DNA of 64,000 nucleotides from CAYXPR01 sp964467255 (GCA_964467255.1 CAYXPR010000009.1:31866-95865); one strand, 5' to 3'; positions 26,451 through 35,799 are shown, numbered from the stretch's first letter. Notes: generated from the sequence alone by a model not told the origin. Numbers and translations: made by a program.

Positions 26451-27467
26451 ATGACGAAAATGCACGAAACAGATGTGGTGATTATTGGTGCTGGCCCCGT
26501 GGGGCTGTTCGCGATTTTTGAACTCGGCATGGTGAAGTGCCGCGCGCATGTGGTGGACACGCTGGATTTCGTGGGCGGACAATGCGCCGCGCTCTACCCC
26601 GAAAAACCGATTTACGATGTGGCGGGCTTTCCCGCGATTGAAGCCTCGCAGCTGATTCAAAGTTTAGAAGCGCAGGCGGCGCCGTTTAAGCCGACCTATC
26701 ATTTGGGTCAGCAGGTGACGGGTGTGGATAAAAAAGCAGACGGCACGTTTGAGGTGACAACATCCAAGAACACAAAAATTGCCTGTAAGGCGGTGTTGAT
26801 TGCAGCAGGCTGCGGCGCGTTCGGCCCGAACCGCCCGCCGCTGGATGGCATTGAAGCCTATGAAGGCGGCGCGGTGCAATATCTTGTGCGCAGGCGTGAA
26901 GATTTTCGCGGCAAGAAAGTGGTGATTGCCGGTGGCGGCGATAGCGCCGTGGACTGGGCGATTTCACTTAGCGAAGTGGCCGAAAAACTCTATGTGGTGC
27001 ACCGCCGCCCGAAATTCCGCGCGGCGCCTGAAAGCTGCAGCAAGCTCGACCAGCTGGCAGCCGAAGGCAAAATTGAAATGGTGATTCCGTATCAGCTTTC
27101 CGGCCTTGAGGGCGATGGCAAAACACTCAAAGCTGTGGAAGTGGCAGACCTTGATGGGGCTAAGAAAAAACTCCCCGCCGATGTACTGCTGCCCTTCTTT
27201 GGTTTGGCGATGGAACTGGGGCCGATTGCGAATTGGGGCCTTAACATTGATGTGAATCATATCGCCGTGAACCCCGCCACGTGCTCTACGAACGTGCCAG
27301 GTATTTTTGCCATCGGCGACATCAACAGTTACGAAGGAAAATTAAAACTAATCGTGTGCGGATTTTCGGAAGCGGCGATGGCCGCGCATGCGATTTATAA
27401 AGTGGTGCACCCCGGTACCGCGCTGCATTTTGAATATTCTACGTCGAAAGGCGTGCAGGGAGCATAA
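26451..27467 (+). CDS. ferredoxin/flavodoxin-NADP+ reductase, thioredoxin-reductase-like
   Basis: This 338-aa flavoprotein has two Rossmann sites, GAGPVG (residues 13-18) for FAD and GGGDSAVDWA for NADP, in the layout of thioredoxin reductase but without the redox CxxC. That absence and the C-terminal tail HFEYSTSKG are typical of the TrxR-like ferredoxin-NADP reductases of firmicutes and alphaproteobacteria. It would move electrons between NADPH and ferredoxin. folD starts 2 bp after its stop, so the two are an operon. Confidence 0.92.
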   Translation: MTKMHETDVVIIGAGPVGLFAIFELGMVKCRAHVVDTLDFVGGQCAALYPEKPIYDVAGFPAIEASQLIQSLEAQAAPFKPTYHLGQQVTGVDKKADGTFEVTTSKNTKIACKAVLIAAGCGAFGPNRPPLDGIEAYEGGAVQYLVRRREDFRGKKVVIAGGGDSAVDWAISLSEVAEKLYVVHRRPKFRAAPESCSKLDQLAAEGKIEMVIPYQLSGLEGDGKTLKAVEVADLDGAKKKLPADVLLPFFGLAMELGPIANWGLNIDVNHIAVNPATCSTNVPGIFAIGDINSYEGKLKLIVCGFSEAAMAAHAIYKVVHPGTALHFEYSTSKGVQGA

Positions 27468-27469
27468 GC

Positions 27470-28339
27470 ATGGTTGCAACACGCATCGACGGCAAAGCAT
27501 TTGCAGAAAAACTCCGCGCGGACTTGAAAGCGCAAGTGGCAAAATTGAAAGAAAAAACCGGCAGTGTGCCCGGCCTTGCCGTGGTGCTGGTGGGCAATGA
27601 CCCTGCGAGTGAAGTATATGTGGCGAATAAAGGCAAAGCCACGGTGGAAGCCGGTATGAAATCGTTTGAATTTAAACTGCCCGCCACGGTGACCGAAGCG
27701 GAGCTTTTGAAAAAAGTGGATGAGCTGAACCGCGACACAAATGTGCATGGTATTTTGGTGCAATTACCACTGCCAAAACACATCGATGAACGTAGAATTA
27801 TCGAAGCGATTGTGCCGGAAAAAGATGTGGATGGTTTCCACCCGATTAACGTGGGCCGACTTTCCACGGGGCAGCGCAGTTTGGTTTCCTGCACGCCGCT
27901 CGGCTGTAGTTTGCTGATTGCCGATGTGCTCGGCAAAGATTTATCGGGCAAGCACGCGGTGGTGATTGGCCGCTCGAACATTGTGGGCAAACCCATGGCG
28001 CAATTGCTGCTGAGTATGAACGCAACGGTGAGCGTGATTCACTCGCGCACGAAAAACCCCGAAGCCCTGTGCAAGCAGGCGGATATTGTGGTGGCGGCCA
28101 TCGGCAAGCCGCGCATGATTAATGCGGCGTGGATTAAAGCCGGTGCGGTGGTGATTGATGTGGGCATCAACCGCATCAGCGAAGACGGCAAAAACAAACT
28201 GGTGGGTGATGTGGATTTTGCGGCGGTGGAAAACATCGCCAGCGCCATTACGCCGGTGCCGGGCGGCGTGGGCCCCATGACGATTGCGTGTTTGCTGAAA
28301 AACACCGTGCAGGCCTTTGAAGACGTCATAAAACGCTAG
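27470..28339 (+). CDS. folD: methylenetetrahydrofolate dehydrogenase / cyclohydrolase
   Basis: This 289-aa bifunctional enzyme interconverts 5,10-methylene- and 10-formyl-tetrahydrofolate with NADP, supplying one-carbon units to purine synthesis. It shows VGNDPASEVYVANKGKA, the substrate loop VQLPLPKHIDE, the NADP motif VIGRSNIVGKPMAQLL and the C-terminal PGGVGPMTIACLL. Length is normal. It follows the reductase gene by 2 bp. Confidence 0.96.
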   Translation: MVATRIDGKAFAEKLRADLKAQVAKLKEKTGSVPGLAVVLVGNDPASEVYVANKGKATVEAGMKSFEFKLPATVTEAELLKKVDELNRDTNVHGILVQLPLPKHIDERRIIEAIVPEKDVDGFHPINVGRLSTGQRSLVSCTPLGCSLLIADVLGKDLSGKHAVVIGRSNIVGKPMAQLLLSMNATVSVIHSRTKNPEALCKQADIVVAAIGKPRMINAAWIKAGAVVIDVGINRISEDGKNKLVGDVDFAAVENIASAITPVPGGVGPMTIACLLKNTVQAFEDVIKR

Positions 28340-28343
28340 TCTA

Positions 28344-28359
28344 TTAAGCCTTCTTTAAC
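28344..28359 (+). promoter_or_regulatory. CtrA-type box, TTAA-N7-TTAAC
   Basis: The plus strand reads TTAAGCCTTCTTTAAC in the short gap after folD. A possible -10 hexamer, TATACG, is at 28375-28380, which would put the transcript start just before the ATG at 28408. The box is 48 bp before that ATG. Confidence 0.6.
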
Positions 28360-28407
28360 CTTTTCGTGGCAGTCTATACGCTGGAGCATTGTAACCAGCG
28401 GAATTCT

Positions 28408-29697
28408 ATGTCACTGAAGGAATTTTCAGCACAGGCGACCTTATATAAAGACGACACTGTTGCGATTGAGCAGACGCTGCTGCTGAACGAGCGCGACGAC
28501 GGCAAGTTGCATGCGCAGCGCATCACCCGCGTGAATGGCGTTGAGGCGTGGAATAACCAAGTGCTGTTCTCGGTGTTTGAGGCGGGCAAAAGCATGGACG
28601 AAGCCATGACCGACATTCAACAGCGCTGGGACGAAGTTGAGCGTGGCGAGCTGCAATTCATGTGCAAAAATGCAGTGCTATATGGCCGTGTGAAACAGAT
28701 TGAACCCAGCGCCGATTATATGGCAACGCTGCTAAAAGGCACACTGATTAGTTATTACACCATGCCTGATATGATGGCGGTGGAAAACCCCGAATATGAC
28801 AGCAACGACCGCTATGCACTGGGCGTGCAGTTCCGTAGCTTCCGCCACTCTACAAATATATACCGCAACGATAATGGAGATGGTGATGGCGCGGCGCAAT
28901 TACCCATCACCGACCGGTATGAAAACGCCATGCTGCGCATTGATGGCGCGGCAGAGAATATCATGGAGTTTATGAACGCCGATATTTGGGGCGAGTCGAT
29001 TCATGCGCCCGGCACCACACATGAAGGTTCGTCCTATGATTATGAACTACAGGGCGGCGAAAAAAGAGACATGTTTGAGGAATACAAAGACCCCGGCGAG
29101 CCAGACGTGTCTCGCGTGGTGCCGCTGGAAGACGATGATATTGAAGTGGGGGATGATTTTTTCTCCGGCGGCGAAGAGGAGTATGATGAAGACAGGGGTA
29201 ATGAATATGATCTTCCGGAAGTGAATAGCTGGGAACAAGAAGCACAGCGCGAAAATTCGGGCGGTGGTTATGAAGTGGGTGAACAAACACCTATGATGCG
29301 GCTGGTGCCTGAGGTGAGTGACCGCATGTTTGAATTGGTGGAGCAACTGACCAAAGCATGGGTAATGATTGCACAGCACCAGCAAAAGGGACATTCCCTT
29401 GGCGATGAGCCGCGAGCGGCGATAGTAGAGGCACTCAATGAAGCCATCCGCGAGACGAGGGAGGCAGCTACAAAGTTTGGCGAAGCGTTGGCAGAGGAAG
29501 GAAAAGGCGAATTTGCTCCGCGTCTGAGCCAGCTGGTGGAAGAAGGTTGGCGCAACGAAGGGGGTGTAGAAGTAAAGGGCCTGCTGAAAGTAGCGGAACA
29601 GATGCGCGATATGGTGAAAACCAAACGTGCAGATACCTATATCGCGCAGGGCCGCGAAGGCCCGACCCCCGGCACCGGTGATTTGCCGAAGTTTTAA
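28408..29697 (+). CDS. Orphan acidic cytoplasmic protein with CtrA-type box (429 aa)
   Basis: I do not recognise this protein. No signal peptide or membrane segment is seen. The N-terminal 200 residues look globular (mixed strands and helices). A middle part (about residues 215-285) is very acidic and probably disordered, with runs such as EDDDIEVGDDFF and GEEEYDEDRG. The last 130 residues look like a helical bundle. I prefer the ATG at 28408 (MSLKEFSAQ) over the GTG at 28366, because the GTG would lie upstream of the predicted -10. Confidence 0.7.
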   Translation: MSLKEFSAQATLYKDDTVAIEQTLLLNERDDGKLHAQRITRVNGVEAWNNQVLFSVFEAGKSMDEAMTDIQQRWDEVERGELQFMCKNAVLYGRVKQIEPSADYMATLLKGTLISYYTMPDMMAVENPEYDSNDRYALGVQFRSFRHSTNIYRNDNGDGDGAAQLPITDRYENAMLRIDGAAENIMEFMNADIWGESIHAPGTTHEGSSYDYELQGGEKRDMFEEYKDPGEPDVSRVVPLEDDDIEVGDDFFSGGEEEYDEDRGNEYDLPEVNSWEQEAQRENSGGGYEVGEQTPMMRLVPEVSDRMFELVEQLTKAWVMIAQHQQKGHSLGDEPRAAIVEALNEAIRETREAATKFGEALAEEGKGEFAPRLSQLVEEGWRNEGGVEVKGLLKVAEQMRDMVKTKRADTYIAQGREGPTPGTGDLPKF

Positions 29698-29769
29698 AAC
29701 TTTTCCTTGCCGCCTGAAGCGTTATTGCGCATAGTCAGGCCGTTTTAAAGAACCCGATATAAAAACCAC

Positions 29770-30654
29770 ATGAAAAGCCAAGAATTGCAGGGAATTCTCT
29801 GGATGATTGCCGCCTGCTTTGGTGCAGCGGTGATGATGGCGCTTGTGCGCCATATGTCGGAACAATTGCCCGTGGCACAAGTGGTGTTTTTCCGTAACGT
29901 GTTCGCGCTGGTGTGGTTCGTGCCGTGGCTCGTCAAAAATGGTTTTAGCGTGGTGAGAACCACGCGCCCGAAATTATTTTTTCTGCGCGGCTTTATCGGG
30001 CTTACAGCCATGCATGGCTGGTTTTATTCGCTTTCCGTGATGAAGCTGGCCGATGCCACCGCGCTTTCGTTTACCGCGCCGTTATTTTCGACCATTCTTG
30101 CCGTGATATTATTCAAAGAGCGCATCGGCGCGCACCGTATCGGCGCGCTCATTCTTGGGTTTATTGGCGCGCTGGTGGTGCTGCGCCCCGGCTCGGAAGC
30201 ATTTTCAACCTATGGCGTGCTGATGCTGGGTGTGGCGTTTGCCTGGGCCTGCTCGGGCACGATCATTAAGATTTTAACGCGCACCGAGTCCCCACAAGTG
30301 GTGGTGTTTTACATGGTGCTGATTATGACGCCGCTTTCCATCCCCGGCGCGCTGGCTGTGTGGCAGCCGATTACGCTGCATCAGGTGTGGTGGCTGCTGG
30401 TGCTGGGCTTTGTGTCAAACGCCTTTCAGCTGATGCTTTCCACCGCCATCAGCAAAACCGAAATGACGGTGATTTTACCCTTTGATTTCCTGCGCCTTGT
30501 GTTTGTGACGCTGCTGGGGTACCTGTTTTTCGCCGAACTGCCGGACGCATGGACGGTCACCGGCGCCTCAATCATTATGGTCAGCGCTGTATATGCCGCC
30601 TACCGCGAACGCCGCCACACACGCAAAAATAAGCATAAGCCGCGCCTGCGCTGA
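29770..30654 (+). CDS. DMT superfamily (EamA) permease
   Basis: This 294-aa inner-membrane protein has about ten helices in two EamA repeats, the second beginning near residue 150. The motif ADATALSFTAPLFSTILAVILFKERIG-type region in the first repeat is typical of the family. Such carriers export metabolites or amino acids; the substrate cannot be inferred. The C-terminus is a short basic tail (RERRHTRKNKHK). It stands alone with gaps of 72 and 80 bp on either side. Confidence 0.9.
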   Translation: MKSQELQGILWMIAACFGAAVMMALVRHMSEQLPVAQVVFFRNVFALVWFVPWLVKNGFSVVRTTRPKLFFLRGFIGLTAMHGWFYSLSVMKLADATALSFTAPLFSTILAVILFKERIGAHRIGALILGFIGALVVLRPGSEAFSTYGVLMLGVAFAWACSGTIIKILTRTESPQVVVFYMVLIMTPLSIPGALAVWQPITLHQVWWLLVLGFVSNAFQLMLSTAISKTEMTVILPFDFLRLVFVTLLGYLFFAELPDAWTVTGASIIMVSAVYAAYRERRHTRKNKHKPRLR

Positions 30655-30734
30655 GCGGTATTTAGAGGCTCGACATTTCTATGCACAGTGGGTATTCTCG
30701 CAGGCGTGTGGGTTTAAGCCTTTGAATTGGTATC

Positions 30735-31172
30735 ATGAAGCGCACTATTTTTAATTTCATTTTTGTACTGATGTCGCTGTGGGTGCTGGCGATGCCTTTT
30801 TCTGCGCGCGCGCAGGGCGGTGAGGAAGCACTGGTGCTGGATGCGCCGCCGTTCGTGCTGTGCGAACGTGATGATGAATGTGAACCGATTGTCGGTATCT
30901 GTGGCGTGTGGGTGGGCGTGAACAGCTCGTTTAAAGACGAAGCGGTGGAAATCCTTTCTGAGCTGAATAATTATCGCAACTGCAAACCCGTGCCCTTAAA
31001 AAAACCGGAAAAACTCGGTTGTAATGCCGGCCAATGTGATATTCGTCCGGACAAAGAAGGCTGTATGCTGCGCACGCCGGATGGCAAATGCGAAATCCGT
31101 TGCGATACGCTCACGCCGGAAGGCTTCTGCCAAAAAGGCTGCATGATTGGTGTGGATTGCCAAAAACCCTAA
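30735..31172 (+). CDS. Secreted cysteine-rich protein of unknown function
   Basis: This 145-aa protein has a signal peptide (residues 1 to about 26, ending SARA). The mature part has 14 cysteines in about 110 residues, mostly in the C-terminal half (CNAGQC, GCMLRTPDGKCEIRC, GFCQKGCMIGVDC), which suggests a compact disulfide-bonded domain outside the cytoplasm. I do not recognise the family. It is 18 bp upstream of comF on the same strand, probably by chance. Confidence 0.75.
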   Translation: MKRTIFNFIFVLMSLWVLAMPFSARAQGGEEALVLDAPPFVLCERDDECEPIVGICGVWVGVNSSFKDEAVEILSELNNYRNCKPVPLKKPEKLGCNAGQCDIRPDKEGCMLRTPDGKCEIRCDTLTPEGFCQKGCMIGVDCQKP

Positions 31173-31189
31173 CCTTGTAAGGGCAGCAC

Positions 31190-31924
31190 ATGCTGGCACG
31201 GCGATTTTCCGCAGTTAAATTACAAAGCCTGAATCTGTTATTCCCGCCGCTATGTGCCAGCTGCCATGTGCCTGTGCAGGATACAAATAATGTCTGTGCG
31301 GATTGCTGGAAAGAGCTGCGTTTCATGACGGGGCCTGCCTGTAGTTGTTGTGGTGTGGCGTTGCCAGCAGACACACGCGGCAGCATGATCTGCGCACAGT
31401 GTATTCGTACACCGCCAGAGTTTGACACCGCACGCGCAGCACTGCAATACGACGATGCCAGCCGCAGAATTATCCACGCGTTTAAATATCACGACCGGCA
31501 GCATGTGCTACCGCTTCTGACGCGCTGGCTGTTTGCTGCCGGTGAGCCGCTGCTGAAAACGACAGATATGATTGTGCCTGTGCCGCTATCGCGCCTGCGG
31601 CTGTTTGGCCGCATGTTCAACCAGTCGGCATTGCTGGCGCAGGCTTTGAGCAAAAAAACCGGCATTCTGTATGCGCCGCTGGCGCTGACACGCGCGCGCC
31701 ACACACCACCGCAGGCCGGCTTAAACCGAGCGGCCCGTCAGAAGAATTTGCAGGGGGCATTCAAGGCGAATACCGAAAGCGTGAAAGGCAAACATGTGCT
31801 GCTGGTGGATGACGTGATGACCACAGGTGCGACGGCAAATGCGTGTGCCAAAACGCTGAAAAGCGCTGGTGCGGCATCGGTGAGTGTGCTGGCGATTGCC
31901 CGCGTGAATATTGAGGAAGCATAG
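31190..31924 (+). CDS. ComF family phosphoribosyltransferase-like protein
   Basis: This 244-aa protein has an N-terminal zinc-binding double-zinc-ribbon with CxxC pairs (C22/C25, C36/C39, C51-C54, C68/C71) and a C-terminal type I phosphoribosyltransferase domain with the PRPP loop VLLVDDVMTTGAT. ComF proteins are linked to DNA uptake and single-strand DNA handling in naturally competent bacteria. The next gene begins 1 bp after its stop. Confidence 0.92.
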   Translation: MLARRFSAVKLQSLNLLFPPLCASCHVPVQDTNNVCADCWKELRFMTGPACSCCGVALPADTRGSMICAQCIRTPPEFDTARAALQYDDASRRIIHAFKYHDRQHVLPLLTRWLFAAGEPLLKTTDMIVPVPLSRLRLFGRMFNQSALLAQALSKKTGILYAPLALTRARHTPPQAGLNRAARQKNLQGAFKANTESVKGKHVLLVDDVMTTGATANACAKTLKSAGAASVSVLAIARVNIEEA

Positions 31925-31925
31925 G

Positions 31926-32786
31926 ATGAAAAAACGTTCTGCAAAAAAAGCGCCGGCACCAAAAAAACTGATCGTAGCGTTGGTGCAGCCTGAAAGCGGC
32001 AACGACATGAAGAAAAATATTGCGGCGGCAGAGCGCTATGTGCGACAGGCGGCCGCGAAAGGCGCGCAATTGATATTGCTGCCGGAAAATGTGGCGCTGA
32101 TGTGCGGCAACCAAAAAGAGTTGGTGGCGAACGCGCACGAAGAAAAAAACCACCCGGCACTGAAAGCATTTCGCCAATTAACAAAAGAACTCGGCGTATG
32201 GCTGGTGATTGGTTCACTGGGCGTTTACAGCCCCGCCGTGCGCAAATTCTATAACCGCTCTTTCGTGCTGAACAATAAAGGCGAGGTGATGGCGCGCTAC
32301 GACAAAATCCATTTGTTTGATGCGACGCTACCTGGCGGCGAGCGGTATGGTGAATCCGCACGTTACAAACATGGCGCTCGTGCGGTGGTGGCATACACAC
32401 CGTGGGGCGGCATCGGGCTTTCGGTATGCTATGACGTGCGCTTTCCGCAGTTATACCGCAGCCTTGCCAAAGCTGGTGCGGTGATGCTGGCCGTGCCTGC
32501 TGCCTTCACGCAGACCACGGGGCAGGCGCACTGGCATATTTTGCTGCGTGCCCGCGCGATTGAAAATGGTTGTTTTGTATTAGCGCCCGGCATGACGGGG
32601 CAGCACCCCGGTGGCCGAAAAACCTTCGGGCACTCGCTGGCGGTGGACCCTTGGGGCCGCGTGCTGGCGGATGCAAAAGCGAAGAAGGGTATTGTGCTCG
32701 CAACGCTTGATTTAAATGAAGTCGGCAAGGTGCGGCAGATGCTGCCCAGCCTGACACATGACCGGCATTTTTTGCTGCCAGAATAA
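31926..32786 (+). CDS. Carbon-nitrogen hydrolase (nitrilase superfamily)
   Basis: This 286-aa enzyme has the catalytic triad of the nitrilase superfamily: E54 in LLPENVALM, K127 in YDKIHLFD and C168 in SVCYDVRFPQLYR. The close match of the last motif to Nit1/Nit2-type proteins suggests an omega-amidase or deaminated-glutathione amidase. I take the ATG at 31926 as the start, 1 bp after the comF stop. Pairing of comF with a nitrilase is common in alphaproteobacteria. Confidence 0.9.
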   Translation: MKKRSAKKAPAPKKLIVALVQPESGNDMKKNIAAAERYVRQAAAKGAQLILLPENVALMCGNQKELVANAHEEKNHPALKAFRQLTKELGVWLVIGSLGVYSPAVRKFYNRSFVLNNKGEVMARYDKIHLFDATLPGGERYGESARYKHGARAVVAYTPWGGIGLSVCYDVRFPQLYRSLAKAGAVMLAVPAAFTQTTGQAHWHILLRARAIENGCFVLAPGMTGQHPGGRKTFGHSLAVDPWGRVLADAKAKKGIVLATLDLNEVGKVRQMLPSLTHDRHFLLPE

Positions 32787-32793
32787 TTAAAAA

Positions 32794-33483
32794 CTAAACG
32801 TCAGAGAAACCGGAATCATCCGGATGGGTGGGTTTTTTTGATAGCAGTGCGGACGGCGCTTCCGGCTTGGCGGGCTTGGCGCCAAAACCAAAACGACCAT
32901 CTTTCTGCTTGTCGCGTTTTACATTCACGCGGATGGCTTTTTCAATGTCGCCGCGGATGGCTTCGAGCGAAGGTGGCAGCACCGTGTCTTTGATGGAATG
33001 GGCAAAACCCAAGCGTGAAATAGCATCCATCGGTGCACCAAGGCCATGCGTGAATTTCATTTTTGCAGCAGTGAAATCGGCACCCACTAAACTCGTCATG
33101 TAGAGCTTCGTGTGATATAAATCCGCGCGCGAAAAATCGGCATAGTCGGCGCAGGCATGGTCGAACTGCGTGTCAGACATCACACAATCCGCGAACACAG
33201 TGTGGCGTGCGGTGACACCAGAAAAAATGACGTTCGATACATCAATGCCGCTGAAATCGAGCCCGCTGATATCCGACCCCGTAAGGTTGATGTAAGGCAG
33301 GCCGAAAGCGGCGCTGCTCTCTTTAGAAAAACTGCCATATTTGCGGAAAAGGGCGCGTAATTCAGGATTCGCCATGTCGGCTTCGGTAAGGTCTACGCTG
33401 GTGAGGTCAATCATGCCGCCAGGGCCGAAATTACTCATGCGCAGGAGAACCTGCTTTGTGGAAAGGTGCGGCCGGCGGGGCAT
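32794..33483 (-). CDS. Pentapeptide-repeat protein
   Basis: This 229-aa cytoplasmic protein carries about 15 degenerate pentapeptide repeats (A-D/N-L/F-x-x type; for example LDFSGIDVSN, ADYADFSRADL, LVGADFTAAKM) between about residues 55 and 145, which fold as a right-handed beta-helix. A short N-terminal part and a basic, proline-rich C-terminal tail flank it. The function is unknown. The ATG at 33483 has GGGAGATGAAGG upstream; the open frame to 33606 is not supported. It converges with the nitrilase gene. Confidence 0.75.
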   Translation of the reverse strand: MPRRPHLSTKQVLLRMSNFGPGGMIDLTSVDLTEADMANPELRALFRKYGSFSKESSAAFGLPYINLTGSDISGLDFSGIDVSNVIFSGVTARHTVFADCVMSDTQFDHACADYADFSRADLYHTKLYMTSLVGADFTAAKMKFTHGLGAPMDAISRLGFAHSIKDTVLPPSLEAIRGDIEKAIRVNVKRDKQKDGRFGFGAKPAKPEAPSALLSKKPTHPDDSGFSDV

Positions 33484-33688
33484 GGTCAAACCTTCATCTC
33501 CCAAAAAACACCGCTGTTTCAATGGGCAACGGCTAAGGCTTACTATACCGCGACTTGCCGAAATTGAAAAGAACAAGTTCTTTACACCCCGCGAGCGTAG
33601 CGGCACAATAGGTGCGACTTTCCGCTATTCCCATGCTAAAATGGGGGTATAAGTTAAGTCCGTGATAGGCAAAACGAGCAGGTAGCGA

Positions 33689-35404
33689 ATGGAGCCAATT
33701 AACCTACCACCAGTGCAGGCCAACCTGCCGCCGATTAATAGTAATTCCGTGCCCAATGTGCGGCCGAACCCTGCGCTTGCCAGCTTGCCACCTGATGCGC
33801 TGGTGAACGCTACGGTGGTGCGCGCCGATAGCACCAGCGCCGTGCTGCGCACCCCCGCCGGTGAAGTGGCTGTGCGCACCGAAACGCCATTAAATCCCGG
33901 CAGCAGCATTGTGATAAAAATAGTGGTGAACACACTGGCTTCGCAAATCCGCCCGCCGGAAGGGCAGCCGCTAGCAAATAACCTTGTCCCATCAACCACC
34001 TTGTCGCAATTTCAGGCGCAGATTTTAACTGTGGATGGTCGTGCGCCCGTTGGCGTAGGCACCGACAGAGCATTGGTAACAGTGACGCAGCCAAACCCAC
34101 AAACAGGTACGCAGAACAGCACAGCAACAGGCACGCGTGCGGCAGTAGAACAAGGGGCAACGACCCTGAATATTTCAAGCGGCACGGTGCTGCGCGCTGT
34201 GGTGACGGCGCCTGCGGCCACCGCGCAGCAATACCTGCCACCACCGCAGGTGACGTCGTCTGTACCATTCCTTGCACATGCGGGGCTGCAGGCCTATCAG
34301 GCCGCCACACCGAACACAAACCCAAACGCAGGTCTTGCCAACACGAGCGCAAGCAGCGTGCTGAAAGTGTCGGATGTGCTTTCGGTGCATGTGCTGGCGG
34401 TGAGGGTCACGCCCGATGCGGCATCTACTAATCCGCAGGGGAGTTTTACCTCGGGCTTTGGTGCGCAATCGCAAAACCCGCAGCAGCAAGCGGCTACGGC
34501 GGCAAAACTTTCTGCGCAGCCCAGCTTTACCGGCACGGTGATTGGCACCGAACGCTCGGGAGAAACGGTGCTTTCCACCCCGCTCGGCACGATTAAATTG
34601 ATGCTCGGTGGAGGGCTGCTTTCCAAAGGCACACAGCTGACGCTGGAAGTATTGAACATGGAAGCGCGCGCAGCGAGCACCGCACCGCTGCCGACCACGC
34701 TTGAAGAAGCGAAGGGTTTGCTGGGCAGAGGTGCAACGTCATTGTCGGAAATTGCGGGGCTGCTAGTGCAATCGCATGGCGCGGAAGGCAAGGAAGCCTT
34801 GCAGCAAGCATTGCCAAGTACACAACTGCCGCAGCAATTTGCCTCGCGTCTGTTGTGGTTTTTGGGCGGCGTATTTTCCGGCAACGCGGCGGCGTTTGTG
34901 GGCCCTGAAGTGCAGCGCATGCTGGAGCAAAGCGGCAAAGGCGAATTGATTGGCCGTTTGCAAAAAGAATTCGGTCGCCTGAAACAAGCAGGGCAGGAAG
35001 GGCTCGGCAATGGCTGGACGGGCATGCTCTTTCCGGTGATGGATGGCGAAAAAATTGATCATGGCGCGATGTTCACCCGCCGCTTCCGTGAGGAAAATGC
35101 TGACGGAAAAACCGAAGACGGCACACGTTTTGTGGTGGATATGCGCATGTCGCAAATGGGGCCGGTGCAGCTGGATGGTTTATATCGTACGGACGGCGAG
35201 GCGAAGAAGTTTGATTTATTCGTGCGCACGAATGCACCGTTGAGCGATGAAGTGCGGACAGAAATTTTTGAAGTGTTCTCGGCCACCACGGAAGCGACTG
35301 GCCTGAATGGTTCGCTGCAATTTCAGGTGATGCGCAAATTTCCGGTGAACCCGCTGGAAATTGAAATGCCAACCAGCGCGTCTGATGGTAACATCATCGC
35401 ATGA
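33689..35404 (+). CDS. FliK C-terminal-like protein (flagellar hook-length control type)
   Basis: This 571-aa protein begins with a long Pro/Ala/Thr/Asn-rich, probably disordered part (residues 1 to about 270) and ends in a globular domain whose segment RFVVDMRMSQMGPVQLDGLY and the following FDLFVRTNAPLSDEVRTEI match the FliK C-terminal domain. In flagellar FliK this domain switches export from hook to filament. No other flagellar gene is in the window, so it may act in the flagellar export system encoded elsewhere or in another system. The next gene overlaps its stop by 4 bp. Confidence 0.7.
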   Translation: MEPINLPPVQANLPPINSNSVPNVRPNPALASLPPDALVNATVVRADSTSAVLRTPAGEVAVRTETPLNPGSSIVIKIVVNTLASQIRPPEGQPLANNLVPSTTLSQFQAQILTVDGRAPVGVGTDRALVTVTQPNPQTGTQNSTATGTRAAVEQGATTLNISSGTVLRAVVTAPAATAQQYLPPPQVTSSVPFLAHAGLQAYQAATPNTNPNAGLANTSASSVLKVSDVLSVHVLAVRVTPDAASTNPQGSFTSGFGAQSQNPQQQAATAAKLSAQPSFTGTVIGTERSGETVLSTPLGTIKLMLGGGLLSKGTQLTLEVLNMEARAASTAPLPTTLEEAKGLLGRGATSLSEIAGLLVQSHGAEGKEALQQALPSTQLPQQFASRLLWFLGGVFSGNAAAFVGPEVQRMLEQSGKGELIGRLQKEFGRLKQAGQEGLGNGWTGMLFPVMDGEKIDHGAMFTRRFREENADGKTEDGTRFVVDMRMSQMGPVQLDGLYRTDGEAKKFDLFVRTNAPLSDEVRTEIFEVFSATTEATGLNGSLQFQVMRKFPVNPLEIEMPTSASDGNIIA

Positions 35405-35799
35405 AACACACCCCCGATGATGCCGTTAAACGCCGTGCACTGTTAAACCCAGTGCCCGCGCCCGGCAGACCCTATGATTATGTGGTGGAGTTACGCCAGC
35501 CGCTCTTTGCCCGCACGAAAAACCCTATCACGCTGGTGGTGCGCTATGTGCCGGAAAAATTCATTCTCGCACCAGAGCGCCTGAACGCGTACCTGAAACA
35601 GAGTGAAAAAATCCCTCACGATTCCATTGAGGTGCTGGCCGACCGGATGCTAAGCGACCTGCTCAACGAACTGATTCCGTTCTGGATAGAGATTCTGCTG
35701 GAGCAGCAGGAAGGCGAAGTGCTGCACCGCGTGCTGCGGGAAGAACGCCAGCCGGATTGGGATAATCCCTCGCTTTTAGCGCGCCTAGCGCCGCTGTAA
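35401..35799 (+). CDS. Small protein coupled to the FliK-like gene (132 aa)
   Basis: I do not recognise this protein. It is soluble, with a strand-rich first half (YDYVVELRQ, ITLVVRYVPEKF) and a helical second half. The ATG overlaps the stop of the FliK-like gene (ATGA), so the two are translationally coupled and likely work together. It does not resemble the FlhB C-terminal domain that FliK normally contacts. Confidence 0.7.
   Translation: MKHTPDDAVKRRALLNPVPAPGRPYDYVVELRQPLFARTKNPITLVVRYVPEKFILAPERLNAYLKQSEKIPHDSIEVLADRMLSDLLNELIPFWIEILLEQQEGEVLHRVLREERQPDWDNPSLLARLAPL

Noticed and set aside
26390..26560. N-terminal extension of the acyl-CoA ligase
   Set aside because: It overlaps the divergent reductase gene, does not resemble the ligase family and the ATG at 26389 has a good ribosome binding site.
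28366..28407. GTG start for the acidic orphan
   Set aside because: It lies upstream of the likely -10 (28375-28380), so it would not be on the transcript from the CtrA-type promoter.
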